Assembly: GCA_000231825.2 (NCBI GenBank)
Contig: JH720299.1
Coordinates: 1,683,848 to 1,747,847, forward strand
DNA from: Tetrahymena elliotti 4EA
Lineage: Eukaryota > Ciliophora > Oligohymenophorea > Hymenostomatida > Tetrahymenidae
Length of the DNA: 64,000 nucleotides
Direction: 5' to 3'
The notes beneath the pieces are model-generated. The model was not told the DNA's origin. It did no database searches and saw only the letters and a program-made list of their open reading frames with translations. The stretch's first letter is position 1; every line of letters begins with the position of its first letter. The position numbers and the translations under genes are program-made. Below, piece after piece: positions 12,059 through 25,141 of the stretch.

Positions 12059-15000
12059 TCATTGATCAAATACTGATTTTGCCTATTTAATTTCTTCTCT
12101 ATCTAATAAATTAAATAATAACTTATTGTTAGCATTTAAAAATGAAGGAGGGTTATTTCTAGAATAACTTGGCGTATGGGCAAAAATAGGTGGTGAATTT
12201 AAATTAAAATCATATTCAGTCATTGATTTTATTCCTTAATAATTTTTATCTTCAACTTCGTCTTGATTCTCATCACTTTCAATTTTCACTTTATTGAAGC
12301 TTTAAATCTAAGAATTTTAAATAGAAAACTCCTCAAGGATAGGCTTCTACTTTTATTGTTATTACTTGATAGCATTTATTTAGTTAAGATCTATTGAAAC
12401 CATATTTTTGTCAAGAGATTGAGAAGTTTATTTTAGAATCAAATTGTTATCTTTTACTTATTTTTTAAGAGTTTTATTTTATTCATTTTAGTTTATTGTT
12501 TTCTCTTCCTCTTCTACCTTCAAATGAAATTGATAAGAAACAAATCTAGTTTGATCATATATTCTTATTAAGATATCATTAACATCGGATTTTGAAGGAG
12601 TACCTTCAAGAATAATAACACCATTCTTAAAATCATAAGTCATCCAACTAGGGAGAGAAATGTACTTTGAAATAGGCATGCTTTTATATTATAAGTTAAA
12701 CAGTTTCCTCAAACTTAAGCAAACACCATCTTATATTTTTTCAAATGCTTCAACAGATATGACCTAGTTTTTCTCAAGATGAAGAGACTCTCCGCTACAT
12801 TTTATAATATTTTTTGAGCTAACAAAATTTAATCCAAGAGCATCTGCAAATAAAACTTTTTTAAAAAAGAAAATATTTTATTTTTCAAAGATTAATAAAA
12901 TGTGTATTTATTTTATTGGTTACATTCAAATTGCTTCTTTAAAAGCATATTCTTAATTTTGAATAAAAATTTAATTTTATTTATGAAGGCAGTAGAATTA
13001 TTAATTAATCACTCTTTAGTTTTTAATTGTAAATTATATTTCTTTAATAATAAAAGAAATATTTGAAGCTAATTTCTACAAAGGTAGGTAGGTAAAATGT
13101 CAAATTTAAACTAATAAAAGCATAAATAAGGAGTAGTCATAAACCTCACCTAAAAAATTGGATAGGATAAGAAACAGAAATAAATGGAATTAATTGATAT
13201 AATTATTGAAAAAAATACCTTCTTTAAGTAGATAAGAATTAATTCCTAGAGAATTTAGATAACTAAGCTCATAATGACTCTATTCTGGGTTATTTTCAGG
13301 AATAACTTCTAGATATTTAAGAACATTATAAATTTCTTCTTCTTTTAATTTAGTATTTGAAAATGGGTAAGGTACTCCAAATTCATCTAAATCACTAGTG
13401 GCAATTACTTAAACATATTACTTATACCAATCAATATATCTGTTATTTTATTCTTGTATTGAGTACTCTTTAAGATATTAGTAGAAGTTTAGTGTAAAGG
13501 GTTCTTTTTCTAATAAGTATCTTAACACATTTACTTTTAAGCAACGATAAAATCTAGAGTTTTCATCTTACAAATCTAGAATGAAATCCTCTATTTTGTA
13601 TTCTAACAGATCATATTTAATTGTTAGTTTACTTTCAATCATAAAACTAAACAAAGTATCCATTTAGAATGTACCATCCTCTGCTTAAATTTAACAATAT
13701 TTCTAAATATTTGTTTTCTTTTCGTAATCATTAAAGAACTTACTCTGCTATTTTCCGAAAATATTTCTAGAGCTTTTCTTTTCGTTTTGTTTTAATTGTT
13801 GCTGGCTATTATTTGTTTATGTAAAGAGCTTTTTAAAACTAGAGTATTTTTTAGTTTTTATGGGTTCATTTTATGTCTTTTAGATGTTTAGAGATGAATT
13901 AATTAAATTATTTTATTTCATTCTATTATTCTAATTATCTTATTCCATTTATGTGGTTTAGTTATTATTTTCTAATTACTTTTCATTTTATTTATCACTT
14001 TATTTATTTAGAGTAATTCCTTCAATAAATTAAATTGATTTTGGAGTATTTTAAATTTCTACTTCTCCTTGTAAAATACTTTAAGGGTTTTGCATGCTTT
14101 TTTGCTAATCAAAAATAATTCCTTCACTTTTATTTTACTGAGTTAATATTGATTTAGATTACCTATTTAAACCTTGTTATTGATTAGAAAAGTTTATATT
14201 CTTGCTGATTGACTTAATAAATTTTTGAAAGAATAAGTTAGCTATCTCATAGTCTTAGTCAAGAATTGAAATTTTTTTTCTGTAAATTTAATTAACATAG
14301 GCTGTTTCTGTTGAATACATAGTATCACTTTTGTAGTAAAGATTCATAAAAGAAGCTCTTTTTTTATATAAACCAAAAGCAAAAGCAATCGGTCCTAAAA
14401 CTTTTATTAATATATTTAATACATATGTAAATGGTACAGTATTAATATTCAAATAAAAATCTTCATGAACTATTTGATAGCCATTTGTAACTTCTATTCT
14501 TAAATAAACCTTTTCAAATAAATAGCTAGAGGGAGGATCACCTACAAGACGCAGATTAACATTATCACATTTAACAAAAAAATCAGAAGATAAAAGTATA
14601 TATTATCCACTCATTTGTTAGTAAAACTAGAATGTTAAAGGAATTTAATCAGGATCAACAAAAGAATCTAAATCAAATTAAATTAAGAAATTTTATTCTA
14701 TTGTTAAATCTACTCCTTACTTATTTACTTATTTTTAAATATTCTTTTGATTAACGATATCTGATTTTTATTTTAAAAACTTAGTCTGACTTTCAACTTA
14801 AAAACTTAAATTTAAGTTGTGGTTAAAGTTGTCTACTATCAGAAGTTAAATTTCTTAAGAATTGTTTGATGTTTGATTATTATTTTTATTGAAATACAGA
14901 ATTCCATTACTTAAAGCTAGATTCACATATTTCAGTTCACCTTCTAACTTCATAACAGTTAATTAATCATTAAAGTACATCGCCAAATTAGGATAAGTTT

Positions 15001-15972
15001 TTTTAACAAACATATATTAAGAATTCTCTTGAAATGTAAAACTCACACTTAATTAATTTTAAACAGCTTAAATCATTGATGAAGTTTACGATTGGTTAAA
15101 CTATAGAGAACTCATAACTTCAAATATAAATTAATTATAAACTATTGTTCTTTTAAAGGTTTCTGTCACATAAGATTGAATTTTTATTAGTCTTTCTGGA
15201 TCAATATTTGTCCCTGTGAAAACTTGAGATAAATCTAAAAACAACTAACTTGTAGAATCAAAAAAATTAGTGGCACAATTAATTCCATCTATGAACCCAT
15301 TTTACTTTAAAAAATTAAATATAGAATGACTTTCACTTGAAGTTGTAGTCAGATCAGATGATTCATAAATGAATGATTCTTCGTCTAATTAAAAGCAAGT
15401 TTAAATTACAATAATCAAATAATTCTTAGTTTGTGTTTCAGAATCAAGACATTCTTTTGGAATATTTAACTGGAGCATGGTTTATAAATTATTATTGCCT
15501 TAACTTGATCTATTAACAACAATCCAGGAAGGTAAACTTTGTAGAACTAGATCCTTATAATAGTAAATTTAACTAATAATTTAATTTGGTTTTCTAAAAA
15601 GTAAAACAAATCTAACAAGATATTCTAATCCTATTAAAAAAGGATCTTTTTCAGAAATCAAGCTGTATTGTTAAGTTAGGGAAGACAAAACCTATCTTTC
15701 AACATGAATCTAAACTTAACTTTGCAAGTTATAAAGGCGCAAACCTCTTTCATTAGTTGAATACAAGAAAGACATTCCAGTTTAATCTAAATTTTAAAAT
15801 AAAATTATTCTTTAAATCATGAAATTTAAATCTCTTTTATCAATTTATTGGAGGAAGTATAATTTTAAAGACTACAAAAAATAATCTTCAAGGGTGTTAA
15901 ATTCAACTTTTTAAGGTGATAGGGAGGCACAGACAAAATTATGATATTTATTTCTAAAAGTGTACAAACAAA
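11789..15972. repeat. left copy of a 4184-bp duplicated block, abutting the gap
   Basis: Identical by eye to 16122-20305 (constant offset 4333), including exons, an intron and 3' flanking DNA. The right end coincides exactly with the start of the N run. No substitution was noticed in the stretches compared. Either a very recent tandem duplication or, more likely, redundant contig ends placed side by side. Confidence 0.9.
12059..15972 (-). CDS. truncated copy of the propeller/membrane-protein gene (5' end lost in the gap)
   Basis: This copy has the last part of the third exon (13219-15972), the intron 12844-13218 and the final exon (12059-12843, TGA at 12059-12061) of the gene at 16392-23153, with the same sequence. 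The part encoding the signal peptide and beta-propeller is absent because the contig stops at the gap, 24 codable bases short of the exon's splice acceptor as judged from the other copy. The visible part encodes the end of the ectodomain, the single membrane-spanning segment, the Gln/Asn-rich tail and the CADG-like C-terminus. If the duplication is an assembly artefact this gene does not exist separately. Confidence 0.6.
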
Positions 15973-16072
15973 NNNNNNNNNNNNNNNNNNNNNNNNNNNN
16001 NNNNNNNNNNNNNNNNNNNNNNNNNNNNNNNNNNNNNNNNNNNNNNNNNNNNNNNNNNNNNNNNNNNNNNNN
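15973..16072. other. assembly gap (100 N)
   Basis: Exactly 100 undetermined bases, the usual placeholder for a gap of unknown size. Sequence to the right (16073-16121) is 49 bases that differ from the left flank of the other duplicated copy. Confidence 0.99.
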
Positions 16073-16121
16073 ATTTTTACTTTTTAAAAAATAATTTTAA
16101 AAGTAGAATTAAAAATGATAG

Positions 16122-19100
16122 AAAATAAATTAATTAAATAATAAATTAAAATTTTAATTATTTTTATTGAATTAAGTATTTCAAAAAAATGCTGATCTCA
16201 AATTTTTAGATTTTTTAATGGCATTTAGATTTGATTAAGACACAACAAAAATAAAAAAAAAATAATAAAATAAGATTTGATATTTTTTTTATTGTAAGTT
16301 GATGTTGTTGTTCATGAAAAGAAGAATTTTTTAAAAAAATTATTTTTGATTTTGATATTTATTTATGTAATTAAGAAATACATCTTTTTGTTCATTGATC
16401 AAATACTGATTTTGCCTATTTAATTTCTTCTCTATCTAATAAATTAAATAATAACTTATTGTTAGCATTTAAAAATGAAGGAGGGTTATTTCTAGAATAA
16501 CTTGGCGTATGGGCAAAAATAGGTGGTGAATTTAAATTAAAATCATATTCAGTCATTGATTTTATTCCTTAATAATTTTTATCTTCAACTTCGTCTTGAT
16601 TCTCATCACTTTCAATTTTCACTTTATTGAAGCTTTAAATCTAAGAATTTTAAATAGAAAACTCCTCAAGGATAGGCTTCTACTTTTATTGTTATTACTT
16701 GATAGCATTTATTTAGTTAAGATCTATTGAAACCATATTTTTGTCAAGAGATTGAGAAGTTTATTTTAGAATCAAATTGTTATCTTTTACTTATTTTTTA
16801 AGAGTTTTATTTTATTCATTTTAGTTTATTGTTTTCTCTTCCTCTTCTACCTTCAAATGAAATTGATAAGAAACAAATCTAGTTTGATCATATATTCTTA
16901 TTAAGATATCATTAACATCGGATTTTGAAGGAGTACCTTCAAGAATAATAACACCATTCTTAAAATCATAAGTCATCCAACTAGGGAGAGAAATGTACTT
17001 TGAAATAGGCATGCTTTTATATTATAAGTTAAACAGTTTCCTCAAACTTAAGCAAACACCATCTTATATTTTTTCAAATGCTTCAACAGATATGACCTAG
17101 TTTTTCTCAAGATGAAGAGACTCTCCGCTACATTTTATAATATTTTTTGAGCTAACAAAATTTAATCCAAGAGCATCTGCAAATAAAACTTTTTTAAAAA
17201 AGAAAATATTTTATTTTTCAAAGATTAATAAAATGTGTATTTATTTTATTGGTTACATTCAAATTGCTTCTTTAAAAGCATATTCTTAATTTTGAATAAA
17301 AATTTAATTTTATTTATGAAGGCAGTAGAATTATTAATTAATCACTCTTTAGTTTTTAATTGTAAATTATATTTCTTTAATAATAAAAGAAATATTTGAA
17401 GCTAATTTCTACAAAGGTAGGTAGGTAAAATGTCAAATTTAAACTAATAAAAGCATAAATAAGGAGTAGTCATAAACCTCACCTAAAAAATTGGATAGGA
17501 TAAGAAACAGAAATAAATGGAATTAATTGATATAATTATTGAAAAAAATACCTTCTTTAAGTAGATAAGAATTAATTCCTAGAGAATTTAGATAACTAAG
17601 CTCATAATGACTCTATTCTGGGTTATTTTCAGGAATAACTTCTAGATATTTAAGAACATTATAAATTTCTTCTTCTTTTAATTTAGTATTTGAAAATGGG
17701 TAAGGTACTCCAAATTCATCTAAATCACTAGTGGCAATTACTTAAACATATTACTTATACCAATCAATATATCTGTTATTTTATTCTTGTATTGAGTACT
17801 CTTTAAGATATTAGTAGAAGTTTAGTGTAAAGGGTTCTTTTTCTAATAAGTATCTTAACACATTTACTTTTAAGCAACGATAAAATCTAGAGTTTTCATC
17901 TTACAAATCTAGAATGAAATCCTCTATTTTGTATTCTAACAGATCATATTTAATTGTTAGTTTACTTTCAATCATAAAACTAAACAAAGTATCCATTTAG
18001 AATGTACCATCCTCTGCTTAAATTTAACAATATTTCTAAATATTTGTTTTCTTTTCGTAATCATTAAAGAACTTACTCTGCTATTTTCCGAAAATATTTC
18101 TAGAGCTTTTCTTTTCGTTTTGTTTTAATTGTTGCTGGCTATTATTTGTTTATGTAAAGAGCTTTTTAAAACTAGAGTATTTTTTAGTTTTTATGGGTTC
18201 ATTTTATGTCTTTTAGATGTTTAGAGATGAATTAATTAAATTATTTTATTTCATTCTATTATTCTAATTATCTTATTCCATTTATGTGGTTTAGTTATTA
18301 TTTTCTAATTACTTTTCATTTTATTTATCACTTTATTTATTTAGAGTAATTCCTTCAATAAATTAAATTGATTTTGGAGTATTTTAAATTTCTACTTCTC
18401 CTTGTAAAATACTTTAAGGGTTTTGCATGCTTTTTTGCTAATCAAAAATAATTCCTTCACTTTTATTTTACTGAGTTAATATTGATTTAGATTACCTATT
18501 TAAACCTTGTTATTGATTAGAAAAGTTTATATTCTTGCTGATTGACTTAATAAATTTTTGAAAGAATAAGTTAGCTATCTCATAGTCTTAGTCAAGAATT
18601 GAAATTTTTTTTCTGTAAATTTAATTAACATAGGCTGTTTCTGTTGAATACATAGTATCACTTTTGTAGTAAAGATTCATAAAAGAAGCTCTTTTTTTAT
18701 ATAAACCAAAAGCAAAAGCAATCGGTCCTAAAACTTTTATTAATATATTTAATACATATGTAAATGGTACAGTATTAATATTCAAATAAAAATCTTCATG
18801 AACTATTTGATAGCCATTTGTAACTTCTATTCTTAAATAAACCTTTTCAAATAAATAGCTAGAGGGAGGATCACCTACAAGACGCAGATTAACATTATCA
18901 CATTTAACAAAAAAATCAGAAGATAAAAGTATATATTATCCACTCATTTGTTAGTAAAACTAGAATGTTAAAGGAATTTAATCAGGATCAACAAAAGAAT
19001 CTAAATCAAATTAAATTAAGAAATTTTATTCTATTGTTAAATCTACTCCTTACTTATTTACTTATTTTTAAATATTCTTTTGATTAACGATATCTGATTT

Positions 19101-20305
19101 TTATTTTAAAAACTTAGTCTGACTTTCAACTTAAAAACTTAAATTTAAGTTGTGGTTAAAGTTGTCTACTATCAGAAGTTAAATTTCTTAAGAATTGTTT
19201 GATGTTTGATTATTATTTTTATTGAAATACAGAATTCCATTACTTAAAGCTAGATTCACATATTTCAGTTCACCTTCTAACTTCATAACAGTTAATTAAT
19301 CATTAAAGTACATCGCCAAATTAGGATAAGTTTTTTTAACAAACATATATTAAGAATTCTCTTGAAATGTAAAACTCACACTTAATTAATTTTAAACAGC
19401 TTAAATCATTGATGAAGTTTACGATTGGTTAAACTATAGAGAACTCATAACTTCAAATATAAATTAATTATAAACTATTGTTCTTTTAAAGGTTTCTGTC
19501 ACATAAGATTGAATTTTTATTAGTCTTTCTGGATCAATATTTGTCCCTGTGAAAACTTGAGATAAATCTAAAAACAACTAACTTGTAGAATCAAAAAAAT
19601 TAGTGGCACAATTAATTCCATCTATGAACCCATTTTACTTTAAAAAATTAAATATAGAATGACTTTCACTTGAAGTTGTAGTCAGATCAGATGATTCATA
19701 AATGAATGATTCTTCGTCTAATTAAAAGCAAGTTTAAATTACAATAATCAAATAATTCTTAGTTTGTGTTTCAGAATCAAGACATTCTTTTGGAATATTT
19801 AACTGGAGCATGGTTTATAAATTATTATTGCCTTAACTTGATCTATTAACAACAATCCAGGAAGGTAAACTTTGTAGAACTAGATCCTTATAATAGTAAA
19901 TTTAACTAATAATTTAATTTGGTTTTCTAAAAAGTAAAACAAATCTAACAAGATATTCTAATCCTATTAAAAAAGGATCTTTTTCAGAAATCAAGCTGTA
20001 TTGTTAAGTTAGGGAAGACAAAACCTATCTTTCAACATGAATCTAAACTTAACTTTGCAAGTTATAAAGGCGCAAACCTCTTTCATTAGTTGAATACAAG
20101 AAAGACATTCCAGTTTAATCTAAATTTTAAAATAAAATTATTCTTTAAATCATGAAATTTAAATCTCTTTTATCAATTTATTGGAGGAAGTATAATTTTA
20201 AAGACTACAAAAAATAATCTTCAAGGGTGTTAAATTCAACTTTTTAAGGTGATAGGGAGGCACAGACAAAATTATGATATTTATTTCTAAAAGTGTACAA
20301 ACAAA
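16122..20305. repeat. right copy of the 4184-bp duplicated block
   Basis: Matches 11789-15972 base for base as far as I compared. It contains nearly all of exon 3, intron 3 and exon 4 of the propeller gene plus about 270 bp of 3' flank. The block ends 24 bases inside exon 3, not at a natural boundary, with no flanking short repeat that I could see. Confidence 0.9.
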
Positions 20306-23153
20306 ATTTTAGCTGAATTTTTTAAAAATCTGAAAAAACATTTTCCGAGAACCCTCCCCCTTAAGCATTTTTACTTTAAAAATGGCAAATTTATTGCGAA
20401 TTTTTTTAGCATTTAGATTGATGATTTTAATTTATTTTACTATTTTATTGTTTTATTAAAATTAATATATTTTTCTATCAATTTTTTTAATATTTCCCAG
20501 CATTGAGTTAATTATTTATGGCTTCAGAAAGTTAATATGAATTTCAAAATGGTGAAAATAATATTTTTTTTGAATTTAAATTACCAATACAAGTAGTTAA
20601 GGATTCTTAAGACTAAATTGTTGATTTCATAATTACTCTTAAGTTAGATTTATCATTTAAATCTATTAAGGTCAAAGTACCTGCATCCATAGTTGAAATA
20701 ATTCCATATTTTTCATCAGGAGTAAAAGAAATATAATTAGTCCAACCTGGGGAGACATATTTTCCAATAACAACAATTTCTGGTAATTTTGTAGAGTCTA
20801 TTAATATTAATCCATTGAAACCGTCTAGTAAATAAATTACTTAATCAGTTTTAGAGCGCAATAAGGTTTCTCCTCCATTTGTCCTCCACTGATTCACTAA
20901 CTTTGGATTTGACATATCCAAGGTATCATAAATAAATAGACCAACATTTCTAACAACAGCTAATACGTGTTTTTTATCATGTGATAAAACTGCTCCACAG
21001 CAAGTTCCTATAACTCCCTCATTGGTGTACATAGAAATAACTTCAAATTTAACCATATCTACTAATAGTATTCCTACATCATATGACATTACAGCATGCT
21101 CTTCATCTTCACTTATATTAAATTATTCACTGTAGTATACTTAATCATACTTTAATCCTTTAACATATTAGAATGAATATTATCCTTGAGGAGATATATT
21201 AACAGAAAATTTGTACGCTATTATACTTTTGTCTTATTATTGAGCAGTAAAATAAATATACTTTTCCCCTTTAGAAAATTAAATATTTTCTACTGAAAAT
21301 CCTAAAGGAATTTATTCACCTGGTTAAAAAACTCTAAAGGTGTTTCTACTAACAAGCTATTCTAGTGATTCAGAAAATTGATAAACCAGCTACATTTTTG
21401 AGGGAGTTGTTTTTGAATATGAATTTACTTCAATTTTAAAAATACACAAACTATCAGCATCAAAAGCTCCAAGCAAATATTAATTATTTGAAGAAACAGT
21501 ACATCTCCATTTAGAAATAGCTGCTCCTTATTAAAAAAGCTAGGATTGCTAAATATTGAATAAATTAGGAATATTATTAAAGAGTGAAGGTTTCTACTTT
21601 TAAAAAACTGCAACTGATAAAGAATTTAAGTAATATAAATATTAATTATCAAAAGTGGTGTTCGGGATCACATTCTATTTTGGAGAAAGAGCCAAAGAAA
21701 AAGATTACCCTGATAATTATAACTGCTAGAAAAATTAAGGATTTAAGGGATCATTTATATTAAAAATTAAAATTCCCAAAGATCTTGCTCCAACATATAA
21801 GTATTGGTCATCCAAACTCATAGCTATACAAGAAGTGTATCCAATTTTACTTCCTAAATTGAATGGACTCATCTAAATTAATTCTTATTATTAAAAATAC
21901 TTCAAAAATTTATCTAAAGAATGTAATAGAAAGAATAATCCTTAAAAAGAATTATAAATTGAAAAATCTAGCTAATTTTATCATTTTTGATTAATTTTAG
22001 ATAATGAAATAAGCTTTTTTTTTTTGATTTAGCATAGAAACAAGAAATTAAATTGGTTATTTCACATCATTCAAAGATTTCGTTTTCTTTAATTAATACA
22101 AAAATTAAGAATTCTAAAGACAGACGAAACAAGAAAAAATAAAAAGGCAAGCAAGTTTGCTTTAAGATTTTCATAAAATCAAAAAATGAAAAGTAAACTA
22201 AAACCACTCTTTTTTGAACAATAAATTAAATTGAGTATTTTTCGAAAAATAAAACATGAAAATATCTTTATCTCTTTATATTTCTTTTCATATAAAATCA
22301 TTTGTTTTTGTCTGTAAAAAAAAAAAAAAAATTTACAATCATTTATTTATTCTGCATCATCACCAGTTAAATGCAACTAACTTAAATCATAAAGAATGTA
22401 TATTCCATTCCATCTGTCGATGACAAATACATAATTATTTTTGCTTGTTACTACTAATTCTGTGAAGCTTGTAATCGCTAGCTTATTTAAAATCTTTGTT
22501 AAATTTACTTAAATCTGATTATTTAATAAAGTTTTATCAATTCTAAAAGCAAGTAATCCTTAAAAATCAGCATTGATGTAGAAAATCTGATCATCAGGTG
22601 AAATGGCTCCTCTTACAAAAAGAATCTAATTTTAAGAGTAGTTAATTTCACCAAGTTTTATTAAATTTTCCTTATTTCTAAAATCAAACCATTGGAGGAT
22701 ACCTAAATATCCAAGTACAAACATAACATCTTCTTCAACATTAAATTAGATGTCTACTATTGTCATACTTTAGGTATTAATTGAATTAACCACTACCATG
22801 CTGAAGTCTATTTAGTTTAATTTGAATACTCCTACTTTATTTTTCATCCCAACAACTACATACTTGCCATCTTTTGTAATTTAGACACTCTAAATGTAGC
22901 TTTTATCAGGAGATTAGTTTATATACTTATTGAATTTATTATCTATTATCATTATTCCAGCATTACCCAAAGCAGCTATGGCTATACCAGTTTGCTGAGA
23001 AATTTTGATTCTATTTGAAGTACCATTTAAACTCTAAGCATCAAAAGATTAAAAGGGTATTGAATTATATACGAATTCTACTTAGCTTTAGGCAAAAATA
23101 ATCTGAAATTAAAATAATACTGCTAAAAGAAAATAGCTTAAAACTATAATCAT
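16392..23153 (-). CDS. large membrane protein: signal peptide, LVIVD-type beta-propeller, one TM, CADG-like C-terminus
   Basis: Exons are 22337-23153, 20585-21913, 17552-20329 and 16392-17176. Introns are 423, 255 and 375 nt, all phase 1; the sum is 5709 nt, 1902 residues. The N-terminus (MIIVLSYFLLAVLFQF) is a signal peptide. Roughly residues 30-700 carry repeated blades of the LVIVD kind (for example VGARSLGILIFNINDP, GLFIYDTLDMSNP, GLILIDSTKLPE), expected to form beta-propellers on the cell surface. A hydrophobic segment near residue 1250 (YVLNILIKVLGPIAFAFGLY followed by KKR) is the membrane anchor. A Gln/Asn-rich region follows. Near residues 1695-1745 is a segment like dystroglycan-type cadherin domains (YISLPSWMTYDFKNGVIILE). 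This architecture recurs in Tetrahymena membrane proteins of unknown role. By the simple topology the CADG-like segment would be cytosolic, which is unusual. The 3' two-thirds lie in the duplicated block. Confidence 0.85.
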
Positions 23154-25141
23154 TTAATTGTAATTGTAACAAGCTTTCTTTAATTAATATTTGTATTGAA
23201 AGTTAATAATTTTTCAATCACAAACTCGACTTTGTATTTGATTCTCATTCTTTTAATAAAAAAATTATTCAAATAATCAATAGACCATTTTTATCTAACT
23301 AACATTTTGAAAAAAAATCTTACACAAAATTTTAATTTGAGTTACTCTCTGAAAAAACTTACCAATTATATGATTTTTAATTTGATACTTTATTTATTAA
23401 ATCCTAAGTTATTTCTTGAAATCTTAAATTCACTGAATTCAAAATTTTTTTTTTTTTAAGATGAGCTATGAGAACATATTTATTTATAAATTATTATTGA
23501 TGCTTTTTTTGTTTAATAGGGTTTAGTTAAGTGTAAATTAATTAAGTAAAGGAACATAATAAATTTTGAAAAATTAAATACTGGTAAAATTAATTAGGTG
23601 CAAGCCAAATTTAATCTAACCAGAAAATACAATAATTAATTAGTCTATGAAAAATATAATTCAAAAATAAGTTATTTTGTAAAAATCCTACTTTTATCTA
23701 AATTTTAATTTATGAAGAATAATTTTATGTATATTAAGCAGTTAAATAAAATATTTTTTAGGTAATGTGATTTATTAAAATTGATTTGAATTAAAGATAT
23801 TAAAAAACATTTCTAATTTGTTTATTTTTGATTTAAAATTTTCGATAATGAATTGTAATTTTTTTATTTAAGCAAAAAAAATTTAATATAACACACTTAA
23901 TCCACCTTTAATATTTCTGACATCATCATTTTGAAATCCTAAATCAAAATACCATCTATTTTTTATAATTGTTAAAATTCTTCTTTTCGAATAATAATTT
24001 ATTTTAAATTATTCCACTATTTTTTATATTAAAATTTATTTTAAAAATATCTATTTAAGAGTCACTTGCTAAATTTAATATTTACATAAGTTAATCTAAT
24101 CTTTTCTATTTTTTTCTTTCACTAATATTTTTTTTTAAATTTTATTCCTTATTCCTATTTTAATTCATTTTAAAAATTACCTTTTATTCGTATTTAGAAT
24201 AAATAATTAACAGTGGCTAATTTAAAATCTTTAAATATTTAATTATTTTTTAAAATTAATTATTACTTTTCACTATTTTGATTATGAATTAAATTCATTT
24301 AGTATCTATTTTGAGATTAAATCTTTTAAAAAATAATAAACTATTGTATATGTATTTTTATTTTTTTAAAAACTTAAATTTTGAAGATAAAATAGATTGA
24401 GATGATACTATTATACTTGTTTTTTAAGATTAGAAATTGAGTCAAATATATTTATTATTAAAAAAACTAAAATTAAATCTACTCTTTTAAGTAAAAAGAT
24501 ATTGATATTTATGAAATTTAATTGCTTTTAGAATTAGTAGAAGCTCTAAAATGTTTAATTATAAAAATTGTAATTGAGTTATTCTTGAGTAAAAATATTA
24601 AATAATGAATGACTCTCTATTTGTTATTTAAATAATATTTGTAGAGTTTATTTTCCAAATAACTTTCAAATTTACTTTTCTCTATTTTTGATTTGTTGAT
24701 AATAAGATATATTAAATAACTTAAATTTTTTATATTATACAATAATTCGAATTCCAAAAATAAATAATATTCTCCTCTGTTTATTTTAGAATTAATTTTA
24801 ACATTATCTTCTTTAATTATATTAATTAGAAAGAGTAAAGAATAGATTTAAAAAATAAATACTTCAAAATCAATTTATTCAAATTATATTTAAATTTTAA
24901 TTTAATTCTTTTTTAAAATCATGATAAATAAAAATTTTAATCATGATTTTTATTTTTTTTATTAACTGTAAAATTAGATATTCAGTGTTATCGATAGATC
25001 ATTTAGTTTTTTTTAATTATTTATTAAACAAAAATATTCTAAACATCTAAGAGAAATTGAGTTATAAAAATAGATTCTTAAAAGATTAATTAAATTAATT
25101 TTTATTACGAGGAGAACTATAACTTAAGATAAGAAAGAAAT
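23154..25141. other. intergenic spacer, about 2 kb
   Basis: AT-rich DNA with long A and T runs. I found no exon with coding character on either strand, no RNA gene and no clear tandem repeat. It holds the promoter of the propeller gene and the 3' end of the next minus-strand gene. Confidence 0.5.

Noticed and set aside
21873..21900. A 28-nt intron giving an independent start at 21984
   Set aside because: Too short for Tetrahymena introns, and unnecessary once the 21914-22336 intron is used.
22179..23153. A separate secreted propeller protein ending near 22298 or 22179
   Set aside because: The apparent stop follows a GTAAAT donor and a 16-T run. Joining in phase 1 across a 423-nt intron to 21913 gives one protein with exon lengths adding to a multiple of three, and the downstream part continues the same propeller without its own convincing signal peptide.
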